Shown here: one piece after another, positions 1-11,514 of the stretch | How the letters are laid out: every line of letters starts with the position of its first letter | How positions within the stretch are numbered: position 1 is the first letter of the stretch | Assembly (NCBI GenBank): GCA_031472005.1 | Contig: PZJY01000011.1 | Location: 1,736,001 to 1,800,000, forward strand | Length of the DNA: 64,000 bases | Origin: Tetracladium setigerum | Taxonomy: Eukaryota; Ascomycota; Leotiomycetes; Helotiales | Reading direction: 5' to 3' | Notes under the pieces: generated by a model | What the model saw: the letters and a program-made list of their open reading frames with translations, nothing else | What the model was told of the DNA's origin: nothing | Databases searched by the model: none | Position numbers and translations under genes: made by a program

Positions 1-885
1 TGCGAGACAGAAGCTTGGCCAAAAATGCCTTTCGCAGAAGCATGCACTGATGGTGGCGCAATCGCTCTCAAGACAATCTCTGACAATCACGACCTTTACC
101 TCTACACTGACGAGAATGGCGAGAAGAAGCACTTTTGGAACGTTGTTGATGATTTCTTGAAGGATTTAGCGTCAATCCGATCAGCCACTAATTTGAGAAG
201 GGCCACCTCGGGGTGGCACGTTTTTGGATCTCGCCTGCAAGGATGGGACTTCAATGACTTAGCTGTCAAGGAGGAAAATCTGTATCAGAAAGAATCACCC
301 TCAGACAGCAAGAGAGCATCCTGGTGGCGACTTTCGGACACAAAAGACATGCTGGTCATCTTCGGTAGTAACTTTGGACAACTTATCTCGCCTGACCTCA
401 CTCACACCAAGGTATACTCTGGATGGGAGTGCATCCCAGCCCAAGCAGAACTTCTAACAGCAAGTATACCTTGTGTGCTGCAGCTTTCGGAGCAATCAGG
501 GGTGAAAATTGATCAAGGCGATTACCTTCTAAGCCCAAAATTAGCATGGCACAAACCCGCGAGTAGAGACAAAAGCTGTAACCAGTACTGCAATTCCTCA
601 TGCTTGTGTATTCAGGAGCTGTGTCTAGTCAGGACAGCGAAGAATCTGGTCAGAAGGTCTTTGACAAACGAGCCAATCAACCCACCAGGGAAACTGGCCT
701 CTTATCAGGCCGTTATTTTCGGAGAACCAAAATATTACCACCAAAGTCTGAAGACCAGTTTATTAGCAACAAAACAGGTGTTATCTGGAGTAGTCTCAAC
801 TTCGACGGAACATGTCCGAGCTAGCCTTCCGGTTAGAACCGTGATTGATCAACAATCCGAGGCTGCAACTGGGTATCGAACTTAG
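1..885 (+). CDS. Partial conserved-type fungal protein, function unknown (3' part)
   Basis: The reading frame is open from base 1 through a stop at 883-885, so the gene probably starts before the window; the first ATG inside is at 25 and would give 286 residues. The N-terminal half reads like a real protein, with balanced composition and aromatic-rich stretches such as GWHVF and GWDFNDLA (about residues 63-79) and WWRLSDTKDMLVIFGSNFG (about 100-118). This resembles, from memory only, a GWDF...GFGELI pattern in uncharacterised fungal proteins. No catalytic motif, signal peptide or membrane segment is visible. The last 80 residues are poorer in hydrophobic blocks, so an intron or decayed end there cannot be excluded. 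Confidence 0.5.
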   Translation, partial: CETEAWPKMPFAEACTDGGAIALKTISDNHDLYLYTDENGEKKHFWNVVDDFLKDLASIRSATNLRRATSGWHVFGSRLQGWDFNDLAVKEENLYQKESPSDSKRASWWRLSDTKDMLVIFGSNFGQLISPDLTHTKVYSGWECIPAQAELLTASIPCVLQLSEQSGVKIDQGDYLLSPKLAWHKPASRDKSCNQYCNSSCLCIQELCLVRTAKNLVRRSLTNEPINPPGKLASYQAVIFGEPKYYHQSLKTSLLATKQVLSGVVSTSTEHVRASLPVRTVIDQQSEAATGYRT

Positions 886-3705
886 TCAAATCGGACGCCA
901 CTAACCCTTGTAGCAAAGAGACGCCATGAAGGGCTAACTGATGGTCCAATAACCACCAGCTAGCCAATATCGTAGCCGGCGTCGAGTTTGCTTTAGCCAC
1001 CAGTTATTTATCCAACACGAAAGCTGTCGTCCGATATTTCTCAACTGAGCAGATTGTATCGAGTGCCGGCGCGAAACTTGAGTACGAGAGCTTGAATTTT
1101 CATTGTACTGCACCTGATGACCGAGCCATAACTCATTCACGATGTATACTCAAGTATACTCCACAAGCAGTGCTGGGCCAGTGTGTCTCGCGTCGCCACG
1201 AAGGCCGAAAGGTGATCTATTATCCCACCTAGATATCGCCAAAAAGTTTTAGAAATTATTCCGTCAGGTGAAATCAAAAGATACGGCCTCAGTGACATGC
1301 CGTGTTCATATTATTGACACTTTGAAGCGTGCTTTTGGCTCTGCGCGCTAGAAGGAGAGTGAATCCTCTGTCGAAATTTGAAGCGTTCTCGTGGAAGTCG
1401 TGGAGGTCCCACCCGCAATACAGGAAACTTATACCAGAATCCATTCCGTATGAGAGTCAGCAGAAATTTATAGGCGAAGACGTTCTGAGGTTTGAGTATG
1501 TGGATATGCAAAGTGAATATTTGTGAGTTTGCAAGTCACAAATCATCCATCCCTATTTGCCCAATCTTCACATGAGAAGCGGCACTTCTCCAGACTCTAT
1601 GGAACGACTCAAAGCTCAGGGTTGCAGTCTTGAATGATTTCGATTGCAACTTGCATTTCCGTTTGATGTGATTGCCCGAGTTTCATCTGATCGAAGCAGC
1701 TTTGTTGTCAGAGTGATTTTTGAAAGCGAGACCAGAAAACGGCTAGATGACCTCTTACATCATTCTGAACCAGGTACTTAACCAGATCAGAACTTCAGTG
1801 AAGGTCAGAATTTTATCTCATCAAGTGAAAGTTGCAACTGATAGCAAACGAAATGCAACTGCATCCTGCACGATCGGTTTGATCTTACTGCAGGTAAGGT
1901 GTGCGGGGAGCTTAACCCGGGCCGGAGATTCAGAGGTCATAGTGGTGAAGTCAAATTATCTACCTGATCTCGATGGACGAAATCCTACATGATATCATCT
2001 AGGTCTAGAGGAAGCTCCATATGAACATGTCCCTTGAGCACGTTGTGATGCGAGTCGAGGGGGTGGACGCTACTGTTAGTAGGAATAGTCGTACCTCACG
2101 CCTTGTTTACTTGCCCGTGTGAATGAGAGGGAAGGAGAGTCTCCAGAAACAATTAACTCGCCGATCCCATTCTTTTCTGTAATCAATGTTGACGGGTCAG
2201 ATATCATACTGAAGGGTGTAGACTTATACCTGGAAGTGTAGTTGTTTGTTTGTTGGTTTTTAAAAAGCCGCTTCCACGTGACAGATCCTGATATCAAGAT
2301 GTTTAGTGTCTAGCATCAGACTGGATGCCCGTCAGAGAAATAAGGAAAAAAACGTTGAGGGTATGGTAGAGAATTACTTCCCCTCAACAACCTAGTACGC
2401 CATGAAAGTCAAATTAGTAAAAGAACGGTACTGCTTCTACCAAGTATTAGAAACTGATCTGGGGGAATACGAAATTTCATCATTTGGTGACTTCTACTCA
2501 AGTCATTTCCCCTCATCACAAGGAATATGGGGTAACACTAAAATAATTCAATTATTAGACTTAGAGTTGCAAGTCTCAAAACAGAAACGATTGCAGCCTT
2601 TGTATCTCAAGTCTTTCTCTGTCACGTTTTAAATCGCGGGGTACCAAGCGCCTCAATTAACTTCGTCCTTTGCAGATTTTGTCCACCACGAATATCACCC
2701 CTAACGACAGACCTCTCAAGAGCCGACGATCCAGTGACGTTGTGAAGTCTTGATGCTGTGCCATAATAGATCCAGTTTATCTATTGTTACTAACATCTCA
2801 TACACACTCACCAATCTGTCAAGTCAAGCAAGTCTTTATTTTCGATCAAGTTGTGGCTGACAAGTTGTATGCTTTTCTTTACGGTTTCATACCGTTGACA
2901 TGCAATGCCTTGATTTGGCTATGATTTGCGATATTGGACTGTACGTGGTTCCAAGGAAGAGCTCAATCAACATCGGTCTTCATGACATTTAAAGACGATT
3001 CAGCATGGCGCTAAGAAATTTACATCTTTCAAGCAATCCCATCCATCTTTTGGCAAAATTTGCACCTCGCGTTTTTCAGATCTATTCCATTTTATCATGT
3101 CCAAGTCTGTAAAAGTGCTAAGGCACTGTCGCTTTGGCACCATGCAGAGTGCTTGACTGTTAGATCTAGTAATGGTGCTCATTCATACGCTATCTTGGGT
3201 CGTAGCTTTCTACGTTGCTATCACAGCAAGTATAATATGAGCTATTTGTGTTGCTGGTCAAATAATACTTCGGTCTTATTTTAGTGGGAGAGTTTGTGTA
3301 ATGTTTAAGGATCATTGACTGGCCGTGAAAAGATTAAAGCTGAGTCGTTGCCGGATCTACGCGGTCCGTCCCGTCATTATTGTGAACATACCCAATTGTA
3401 GTCGACAGCCCAAATCATTTTCAGCGAGTATTGCTTTTTGTCATTTTATACTTTTATTTTTGCCCTGTTTCTTGAATACCGAGATCTGCCGGCACCTGCA
3501 ATCCGCCCAGAAGTGATGGGTCATTTTGATATTGGCAGCAGTTCCTCCCCGCATTCTTTCCAAACCTAGCTAGTGGGAATTCCTGCGGTCAATCAAGAGA
3601 AACACCGGCAGTAGTATCAAAAGAAGTCATAGTATGTGGCGTAGAGCACTCACGGTTGATCTGCCAATGGGTAATCAATCCCTCCTCCCCATAATGCTAG
3701 TTGAT
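886..3705. other. Intergenic, no supportable gene
   Basis: Only short ORFs under 85 codons occur on either strand, and none has a start context, splice pattern or motif that I can defend. The stretch is of mixed composition without obvious tandem repeats. Its last few hundred bases are the promoter of the carboxylesterase gene. Confidence 0.6.
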
Positions 3706-3714
3706 GTATATAAA
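3706..3714 (+). promoter_or_regulatory. TATA-like box of the carboxylesterase gene
   Basis: TATATAAAT lies about 75 bases before the ATG at 3787, a normal fungal core-promoter distance. It is the only strong TATA-like match just upstream of this start. Confidence 0.5.
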
Positions 3715-3786
3715 TCTCGATAACCACCTGCAACTTTCTGTATCCCGCAAGCAACTTTCGCGTTTTACGTTTGATCCTTCCTTAAA

Positions 3787-5957
3787 ATGAAGGCTCACTT
3801 TACCCTCGCGGTAGCCACCGCAGTTTTAGCCACGTTAGTACACGGAAAGTCCGACAGTGTTTATCATAAGAACAACAGACAACAAGTGATTGACAACCTG
3901 AAGGCCAATGCGCTCCCGAAGCCCAAGACAGGACCCGTTCAAGTGGAGCTTCCCAATGAGATCCACGTTGGAAAAGTAAATGTAGGAGATTTGCCCTGGT
4001 TGTGTAAACCATTTACAATATGCTGATGCTGACGCTGAGAGCAGGATGAGAAAAATCCCTCGTTCTATACCTTTGCAAACATTCCGTACGCAAAGCCACC
4101 AACAGGTAACCTACGATTTGCAAAGCCCGAAGCACCTGATGTAATCCCCAATAAGTCTGACAAGCCGATCAATGATGGTTCTTCATATCGAGTGTGTCAT
4201 CAGACGACTGGAAAGTGGTTTGATGCAGCAGAAGATTTCATCGGTTCCTGGACTCTTGGAGACATTAGCAAATACACAAAGCCACCAATCCAAGATGGTC
4301 CATCAGATCCACCAGAGAAGATTCCTAACGCAAGCGAGGACTGTTTGCTCCTTGATGTGATGGTACCAAAAGCACTGGTAGATGAAGGCTTCAATGAGTG
4401 TCCTATTGGTAAGACAAACATTACTATGGTTTTACTTGTACTTATCTGACATTTAATAGTGCCCGTGGTTGTCTGGTTGCATGGAGGAGGCTTCATTTTC
4501 GGGCACAAGAATATATTCAATCCGCCGCTAGGCCTCTTCAATGCGTCCATGTTCAACACTACCGACAGCGCTGAGAACATTATATATGTCAGCATTCATT
4601 CTTTTACCCCCATCGATTACATGATGACTTATGAGTGTAAATTATAGGTCACGGCCAACTATCGGCTCGGAGCGTTTGGTTTCCTTACGTCACCCGACTT
4701 CATCGAGCAAAAAGGACAACCAAATGCCGGTCTCCATGACCAGGCTCGCGTTCTTGACTGGGTACAGGAGAACATTCTTGATTTCTGCGGTGATCCATAT
4801 CAAGTGACCGTCATGGGAGAATCAGCTGGAGCTTCATCCATTCTGCACCATATAGTTGCTTATGGGGGCCCAAGTCGCCAAAGACGAGTCACCCGACCAC
4901 CGTTCAAAAGGGCAATATTGCAAAGTCCTGCATACTTCCCAGAGGCTTCCGACAAACAAGAGACAGCTATCTACAACGAATTCCTAAAGCAATCAGGCAA
5001 ATCTAATCTCGAAGGCCTGAAAATTGCATCAGAGGAAGATCTGGAGCGAGCGAATCGAAACATAACGTACAACTCACCATATGGTCTATTCGCCTTTGGA
5101 CCAGCGGTGGATGAAGATTACGTTCTTGCCCCACTGCCAATTGCTCTCCGCTTGGGTAGATTCTGGAGAGACGTGGAAGTTTTTGTTGCCCATAATGGTA
5201 ATGAAGGACTGCTTTTCACGCCTCCTTGGATACAAGATGACAACACTTTCCTGAATCACGTGAAGAAAGTCTTCCCTGATATGCCAACCGAAGATATTGA
5301 CACAATGGTTGCACTCTATCCCTCCCCAAAGCCAGGACCGTTTCTCCATAGACGACACGTTCAAAGAGTTGCGAATGCCTTGGCCGACGTGGCGGTTGTC
5401 TGTAACACTGCCTATCTGCTGAAAGCATTCAGCAGAACCTGGACATACAAATATGTGTTCGACATTTCTCCAGCTATTCATGGACAAGATTGTTCATATA
5501 CGGTAAGAAGATAGATGCGCTCTCCTGCCCTCGCCATTGCAGTTCTGCTATCCATTTTTGAGCAGATGCAAGTTGAAGCTCGCTAACATGAATTCTGTAG
5601 TACTTCAATGGAACCCACGACAAGAAAAATCCTCTTGCGCCAGGGTTGCTCACCGAGAACGCTGCTCACTACATGCAACACTGGATCGTGAACTTCGTAA
5701 AGTTTGGAGATCCCAATGGCAGTCCTTATGAAAATCCGCCATACCAGAACTCTCCAGCGTGGCTACCAAAACTGCCCGCATATGAGGATGAAAAAATTGG
5801 TGTGGTTGAACGCGGATTCTTTGCACCGGCAGTTTTCAAGGAGACTCCTGATACCTGGCACAACAAGACTCGCTGTGAATTTTGGGAATTTGCCCCATAC
5901 TGGCAACCCAGTGAAATTGTGGACAAGAAAGAGAAAGAGATCGCGGAGGAACTCTAG
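3787..5957 (+). CDS. Secreted type-B carboxylesterase/lipase (COesterase family)
   Basis: Five exons are read: 3787-3975, 4045-4408, 4460-4587, 4648-5502 and 5601-5957, giving 630 residues. All introns are GT...AG, 51-98 bp. The protein starts with a signal peptide (about residues 1-20, MKAHFTLAVATAVLATLVHG). It has the alpha/beta-hydrolase features of carboxylesterase type B: oxyanion motif HGGGF at about 192-196, nucleophile GESAG with Ser about 286, the acid Glu about 413 in NGNEGLLF, and the His about 505 in IHGQD. The length (usual 530-650) and the complete triad argue for an active extracellular esterase; the ester substrate cannot be told. It is convergent with the beta-propeller gene, with 156 bp between the two stops. 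Confidence 0.9.
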
Positions 5958-6113
5958 TCACAGGATGTATAGTCACTGGTTGTGGAGGTTCTGTTATAAA
6001 CTGATTGTAGTGGTATAACGACAACATATTTGAAGTCAACCATAGCTTTACAAAAACTACTTCATCCTCTATACCAAAGATTCAACAAGCATGCCCCGTG
6101 TCTTTCCTAATCT

Positions 6114-7073
6114 TCACACTTTGAATGATGAAGTATCAATAACTGCGACCTTTCCACCCTCGACTTCACTGCCATTAACCGGTCCACCCAGACCACCACT
6201 CGTGACAACGTAAAGCATGTGCTCATGCCCACTCCGTCTATCAAATTGACAAGCAGTCACACCAGCAATTTCGAGGCTGTCGATCTTCCCTGCGACAGTC
6301 ACAGCACCGCCAGTGGCCTTTACTACAGCGAGAGTATTGAATGGATTTCGAGTCACCCAGGCATTTCCCGCCTTGTCAATGCAAAGATCATCGCCGATGA
6401 GTCCTTGCTCGATGATTTCGACGTCTCCGATGGCTTGGGCATCCTTGTCAATCTTGATTCGACAGAACAGTGCTTGCGAGGAGTTGGTCCAGTACAGGTA
6501 GTCTTTGTAGACAGCAATGCCATTGATGGCGATTGGAAGAAATGGGTTCTCGGGATTCTTCATCTCGTCAACGGATATTGCTGCCTCATGCGTGCCTTTC
6601 GCAACATCAATCTTGAAGACGGCGCCAGCCTCACAGTCGGCAGCCAGGATAGTCTGTTCGGATTTTGAAAGCAGCTCCAGTCCATTTGGCATTCCAATCT
6701 TCTCAAGCTTCGTGATTTCCTTCACGGTTGCTTTGCCGTCAGAATCAAAATTTGTCAGGTCGATTTCCCATAAGATATATGATCCTGTTTGATTCTTCAT
6801 GGTCTTAAGATCAAAGTTGCCTCCCGCGACGTAGAACTTGTCATGCTCGACTTCGATGATCCCCGACATCCCACCAACGTCTGGGAATTTATGAAGCAAA
6901 ACAGTCTTGGAAGAATCGTTTGGATCAACAAGATAAACTTCTGGAGCCGTCGTGAAGGTAACGAGAATTTGTCCGTTCGATCGGATGGAAAGGTTTTCGA
7001 TCCATGTTGGTAGGGGGAATTGGTGAATTGTTTTGGAAGAGAGGAGAGGTTCAATTGCACTGATTTCTGCCAT
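6114..7073 (-). CDS. SMP-30/gluconolactonase-like six-bladed beta-propeller protein
   Basis: This is an intronless gene of 319 residues from ATG at 7073. Repeated blade-like segments (GQILVTF, KFYVAGGN, GMPNGLELL, INGIAVYKDYLYWTNSS, GNAWVTRNP, MLYVVTSGG) with the order NG...W.TN...D.....G..WV are typical of the TolB-like/SMP-30 six-bladed propellers. Family members include calcium-dependent lactonases and, in fungi, pericyclase-like enzymes of natural-product clusters. There is no signal peptide, so it is probably cytosolic. The ending GGLGGPVNGSEVEGGKVAVI is like many uncharacterised fungal homologues. The substrate is unknown. It shares a 503-bp divergent promoter with the Zn2Cys6 gene, which may regulate it. 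Confidence 0.75.
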   Translation of the reverse strand: MAEISAIEPLLSSKTIHQFPLPTWIENLSIRSNGQILVTFTTAPEVYLVDPNDSSKTVLLHKFPDVGGMSGIIEVEHDKFYVAGGNFDLKTMKNQTGSYILWEIDLTNFDSDGKATVKEITKLEKIGMPNGLELLSKSEQTILAADCEAGAVFKIDVAKGTHEAAISVDEMKNPENPFLPIAINGIAVYKDYLYWTNSSQALFCRIKIDKDAQAIGDVEIIEQGLIGDDLCIDKAGNAWVTRNPFNTLAVVKATGGAVTVAGKIDSLEIAGVTACQFDRRSGHEHMLYVVTSGGLGGPVNGSEVEGGKVAVIDTSSFKV

Positions 7074-7576
7074 GGTGATATTTAGGAAAGATATCTGCTG
7101 GGTAGAGAAATGAAGGGCTTTGGTTTGGATGTAAAGTGTGATGAGTGATTTGATAAGTCTTCTAAATTATGAACGCAATGAAAATGAGAATATCCTCGAC
7201 ATTTTATACACAAATTCCTTGGTCGTAACTTAACTTCTGGCCGTCTTACAAGAAATGGAAAGCCCAATAATATTATCATAGGCTAATCATACGCTGTAAC
7301 TCTATCCTTGGTGCATCAGGATAGGGTCGTGGCTTAAGCGAATGGTGCAGGAGCATCGAGGATGCCTGGGGTATTTACTCGACCGCGGCTGCACTAACCT
7401 GAACGGGCATAGACAGGCATGGTGTATACTGCAACGCCCTCAGCTTCGCGGACTTTCTGTCTTCGCAACCGCAGATAAGCTCTTATTGCAGGATCCAAAT
7501 CGAAATCTTACGGACTTATGCGACTCGATGCAGTCTATATACACCATAGTGAGATAGATCATCTACGGACGTAATC
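7074..7576. promoter_or_regulatory. Divergent promoter region of the propeller and Zn2Cys6 genes
   Basis: This 503-bp stretch lies between the two divergent start codons. No convincing ORF is present. A shared promoter would let the regulator act on its neighbour, but I see no clear inverted CGG pair that would prove self-regulation. Confidence 0.45.
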
Positions 7577-9196
7577 ATGTCTGCCTTACGAAGCAGAGCG
7601 GGGTGCTATACTTGTCGCATTCGCAAAAAGAAGTGCGACGAAACACTTCCACGCTGTGCGAACTGTAACACACGTAAACTTCCGTGCCTAGGATATGAAG
7701 TCTCTCCGCCAGACTGGATGCAAGGCAAGCGGGGCTGGAAAGAAATCATGGCATCTGAAGAGGCTGGACAGCTTCGGAAAACTGCAGAACTTCATTACAA
7801 AGCTCAGAGACGCAGAGGTCAAAACAAGCCCGAAATAGACAGTTCAGGTGGCTTGAACAGCACACCCTCAATGGACCTCGCCCTTGAACACCAATCATTC
7901 GCATCCCCCAACTCAATATGGTGGGATGGTGGCTTAGGTGCGTCTCTACCGACCAACAAGTCTTCAAAGGAGGACGCACGTCTACTCAAGCTTTTTCTAG
8001 AGTTTGTATTTCCGGTACAGTTTGGCTTCTTTCCCATGTCGACCGCGGCGGATTATCGTTGGCTGTTGAGTGGCCTGTGCGGCAACGAGCCTAGTTATCA
8101 GAGTGCTCTGAGTGTGAGCACCTGTTTTGATGGTTCGTTCCGAGGACTGGCAACGTCAGAAACTGGATTTAGTACGGATATCATAAAACGACAAAGTTCT
8201 GCCTCGCATGGTCTCATGGCTCTCGTTGCACAGTTTAGCGAGCATAAACAAACGCCAAGCGAGATGGTCAGAACAGGTATCCACATACTCGAGGTCATAC
8301 ATCATCTCATCAGCCTGGAGATCTTCAGCATGCTGGAAGGAAGCTGGGAAGTACATCATCAAGCCACGATGACTATTTTGAGTACGCTAAACAGCCAAAA
8401 AGATTCCATCTCAGGTCGAACGCCACTTGAGCTGGCCATGAACGATTTCTCCTGCCCAGATATCCAACGAAGCCTTGAATTTCACGTCACCTGTGCCGTT
8501 TGGATCGATGTGATGTCCAATGCGACATTCAATTCAGCTCCAAGAAACAGTCAACACTTCGACTACATTGTGTACCTTCACACCGAACAGATCAAAACTC
8601 AAGATTTAATGGGCTGCCATTCATCGATAATGGCAAGCATCGCCGAGATCAGTCAAGTTGCGCAATGGAAAGAGTTTCATCTCAAAAACAAATCACTACA
8701 GAGACAAGAGCTTTCTCAACGTGCCTCCTCAATAGGAAAAGTTCTGACAGAGAGAATTCGGGCACTTGAAAGCAAGTGCACAGCCGTCCCATCAAAATTA
8801 GAAGCAGATAGCCAAACGGTAACCCTACTATCTGCCCGCGCAGCACAGATCTATTTGCGCGTCGTACATTCTGGCGTTGATGTTGATGATCTTGAAATCA
8901 TCTACCACGTCGATTCCAGTTTGCAGATGTTGGAAGCATTGCCGAATGGACTCATGCTCCGTGTGAACTGGGCGCTCATGGTCATCGGCTGCATGGCTCG
9001 CGAGGCCTTTTATGACAGAATTAGGGATCTGGTAGCGAAGTCAGCTGCGGCGAATTGGCCTTTGGGTATAACTTGGAAGAGCTTGATGGTTGTGGAAGAG
9101 TGCTGGCGTTTGCGACGTGATTCTTCTGATATGGGGACGGATTGTGATTGGAAGATGGCAATGAAGTGTCTAGGAACAAAAATATTGATTATATAA
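7577..9196 (+). CDS. Zn2Cys6 fungal transcription factor
   Basis: This intronless ORF of 539 residues has a complete binuclear zinc cluster near its start (residues 10-37), with spacing CX2CX6CX6CX2CX6C and the basic stretch RIRKKK between the second and third Cys. A basic linker (about 50-85) follows. The remainder is a helical, Leu-rich region resembling the fungal-specific activator domain of the Fungal_trans_2 type (for example LLKLFLEFVFPVQFGFFP at about 136-153). It should be a nuclear DNA-binding regulator of CGG-containing sites. Its targets are unknown, but divergence from the propeller gene and proximity of the esterase suggest a local role. The ORF ends cleanly at 9196. Confidence 0.88.
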   Translation: MSALRSRAGCYTCRIRKKKCDETLPRCANCNTRKLPCLGYEVSPPDWMQGKRGWKEIMASEEAGQLRKTAELHYKAQRRRGQNKPEIDSSGGLNSTPSMDLALEHQSFASPNSIWWDGGLGASLPTNKSSKEDARLLKLFLEFVFPVQFGFFPMSTAADYRWLLSGLCGNEPSYQSALSVSTCFDGSFRGLATSETGFSTDIIKRQSSASHGLMALVAQFSEHKQTPSEMVRTGIHILEVIHHLISLEIFSMLEGSWEVHHQATMTILSTLNSQKDSISGRTPLELAMNDFSCPDIQRSLEFHVTCAVWIDVMSNATFNSAPRNSQHFDYIVYLHTEQIKTQDLMGCHSSIMASIAEISQVAQWKEFHLKNKSLQRQELSQRASSIGKVLTERIRALESKCTAVPSKLEADSQTVTLLSARAAQIYLRVVHSGVDVDDLEIIYHVDSSLQMLEALPNGLMLRVNWALMVIGCMAREAFYDRIRDLVAKSAAANWPLGITWKSLMVVEECWRLRRDSSDMGTDCDWKMAMKCLGTKILII

Positions 9197-10229
9197 AATA
9201 TATTAGTCCGTCTCCTACCAGACCTACGGCGATTTGTATACAGGATATCACAATTACAGTGTACTTGGCAAGTTTTTGCTCTTGGAATGGATGGAACCAA
9301 CTAGAATTGTGAGAACGTGTAAGCCACCTGTTTCCTGCATAGACATACCCATGTAGACGTAAAATATAAGCTAGTACAGTACTCTAAACTGTAGGTCACT
9401 TAGGTTTCTAGATTACAGGTGAGGCTCCGCTAGCTCTCCGAGGGCCATTGCCGTGGAGTCAGAATATATCTGAAAGTGTATTGACTTCTTTTCTCTTCTT
9501 CTTCTTTATTTTCCTGATCGCATCTAGTCTGCTTTTCGCAGATACCCCACCATTGATACTACCCCACGATCTATGATCTACTTTCGTTCAGAAATAAGAG
9601 ACTAAAGAGGATGGCTCGCCGATAAATCTACCGATAGTCTCAATTTTTCCGTAAAAAGTTGCGTACAAATTCCCTTGTTATCCCACTTTTACTTTCTGCA
9701 TATTCCCAATAATGGACCGGAATACGAGAAGGCCAATCGTTGACGAGAAGAATTCAATGTTCTTGTCAACTGCCGAAGAATGACCGGTTATAGATGCAGG
9801 TATCTACGTAAAAATATACGAGTTTTGAGCCCGCCGCACCTGGGTAATATAGGGCGTGCATTTCCATATCTTGAAAGGGCAACCGAGCAACTAAGTATAA
9901 GAAATTCATTTATGAAGGTTTAAACTGATCTTCTCTATCTTTGCCAATTACAGACATCCTGATGGTTAGAATGTGTTGTCTGTGACAAGTCAGACCTGTA
10001 TAGGTACTGGCATAAATCTCCTCAAAGGGATGTATCTGTTCTTCATCTCATCCACTCTCATCCCCACGATACAAAAGCCGCAAGTCAAATCAACAGATTT
10101 TAATCAAACCATATCTTGCATCTTGACAAAGACACTCTGAGCATTTTCCAACTCTCCCTGATAGTATGTAATCCATTTCAATCTCCAGGCCTCACCTTAC
10201 AACCAACCACTAACCAACTTATTCAGACC
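9197..10229. other. Intergenic between the Zn2Cys6 gene and the small secreted protein gene
   Basis: No supportable gene is present. A pyrimidine-rich tract occurs around 9486-9515. The last 150 bases form the leader of the small secreted protein gene. An in-frame upstream start exists at 10116, but the signal peptide begins at the ATG at 10230. Confidence 0.5.
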
Positions 10230-10547
10230 ATGCGTCTAAACACCCCAATCTCAATTCTCGTCACGGGGCTAGCAGCAACGATTCAAGCAGATCGCTGGGA
10301 TATCACAGGACTATGCAGCATATTCGAGTGCAACTACAACCCAGCAACCTGGTACTATAACGACGGTCGATCATTCTCCTTCGATCCCAGAGACGGATGT
10401 CGAGTGCCTTATATACCGGGTGTTAAGGAGTTCTGCGTGGACTGGAGTAAAGGACGGGGACATTTCTATGAGGATAGTGGCAAGAAGCGATGTATGAGGG
10501 AGGTGAGGACGGATTCTACCTTTTGTGGACTGCTTGTCTTGAAATAG
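10230..10547 (+). CDS. Small secreted cysteine-rich protein (effector-like)
   Basis: The predicted protein has 105 residues. A signal peptide covers about residues 1-20 (MRLNTPISILVTGLAATIQA), and the mature chain of about 85 residues carries six Cys (in LCSIFEC, GCRV, EFCVD, RCMRE and FCGL), enough for three disulfides. It is rich in aromatic residues and glycine. No known domain is recognised. The size, secretion signal and even Cys count fit fungal small secreted proteins, including candidate effectors and other host- or niche-related proteins, but this is inference. I chose ATG 10230 because the signal peptide starts there; a longer in-frame ORF from 10116 would bury it. Confidence 0.65.
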   Translation: MRLNTPISILVTGLAATIQADRWDITGLCSIFECNYNPATWYYNDGRSFSFDPRDGCRVPYIPGVKEFCVDWSKGRGHFYEDSGKKRCMREVRTDSTFCGLLVLK

Positions 10548-11167
10548 ATGTTGGGTGGGCTGATACTGATTGTACTTGGTAAGGTGCTAAGGCGTGGGGG
10601 GAAGGCCTACTACAAGTATATAAACACTATCTGAGAGTCAAGTTTGAGAATGATATAGTAGATATACAGAGAATATGAGGACTTTTTTCCGTTCCGTTCA
10701 GTAAATCTCAATTGCCAGGTTGAATGCCCTCCATTCATTCAGGTGAATCGACCCCCTTTGTTTGTTTTTGCCTCTTAGCCAATCAAGAGCTTGTACTTGG
10801 GTGACATAAGTCAGTTTACTATCTCCTACCTTTGACTAATAATTCGATATGTACGAGAAGTTGGGCAATACTTCGAAGTGATAGGAAAGTAAGTCGGATT
10901 GTGCGGGGTCGAAGCTGTCCAATAGAACATTTTCCGAATTCCACTCCTTCCGGTCCCCATAATTGAAGCTAGAATTTCTGGGAGAACAACAGTAGCAGCC
11001 GAAAATATGAGGACAGAAACACTTCTTGTGTAACAAGGCAATCTTTGGAACCAAAGTTGGTTTTTGAAATTTGTCGGTAGCGAGAAGAGATTTTCGCACA
11101 TTTGCCCTGGTACTGTATATAAAAACCCAACATACATGGTATCCTGGGCCTAACAAGTTAGGTAGGT

Positions 11168-11514
11168 CTTGTTCGTAACTCTTATATAGTACATTTGTTG
11201 CCTGAGGCAGCAAGAATTTATTACCTGATGGAAGTTTTTTATTTTGTTGCACATCGCATTTTTTTGGACGATCTCATGATACGCTATTGGAAGCTCACTT
11301 TACGGAAGGTCCCGCGCTCTGAGTATATATATTCAATGCTTGTTCTTAACTCTTATGTAGCGAGTCTGTTGTTCCCTGAGCTAGCAAGAATTTATACACC
11401 TGATGGAATTCTTTTGGTTTTGTTGCACATCGCATTTTTGACGATCTCATGAAACGCTATTGGAAGCTCACTTTATGGAAGCTCCCGCGCTCCGAGTAGG
11501 TATATTCAATGCTC
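11168..11514. repeat. Imperfect tandem duplication, two copies of about 172 bp
   Basis: Copy 1 (about 11168-11338) and copy 2 (about 11339-11511) align nearly end to end: both run from CTTGTTC(G/T)TAACTCTTAT through TTGTTGCACATCGCATTTTT and ACGATCTCATGA to CCCGCGCT(C/C) and ATATTCAATGCT. The start of a third copy (GCTCGTTCTT) follows. The copies differ by scattered substitutions and small indels, so the duplication is not recent. It lies downstream of the AA9 gene and of the small secreted protein gene, and no coding capacity is conserved between copies. Confidence 0.85.

Noticed and set aside
10116..10229. Longer start for the small secreted protein
   Set aside because: It would place the signal peptide inside the chain.
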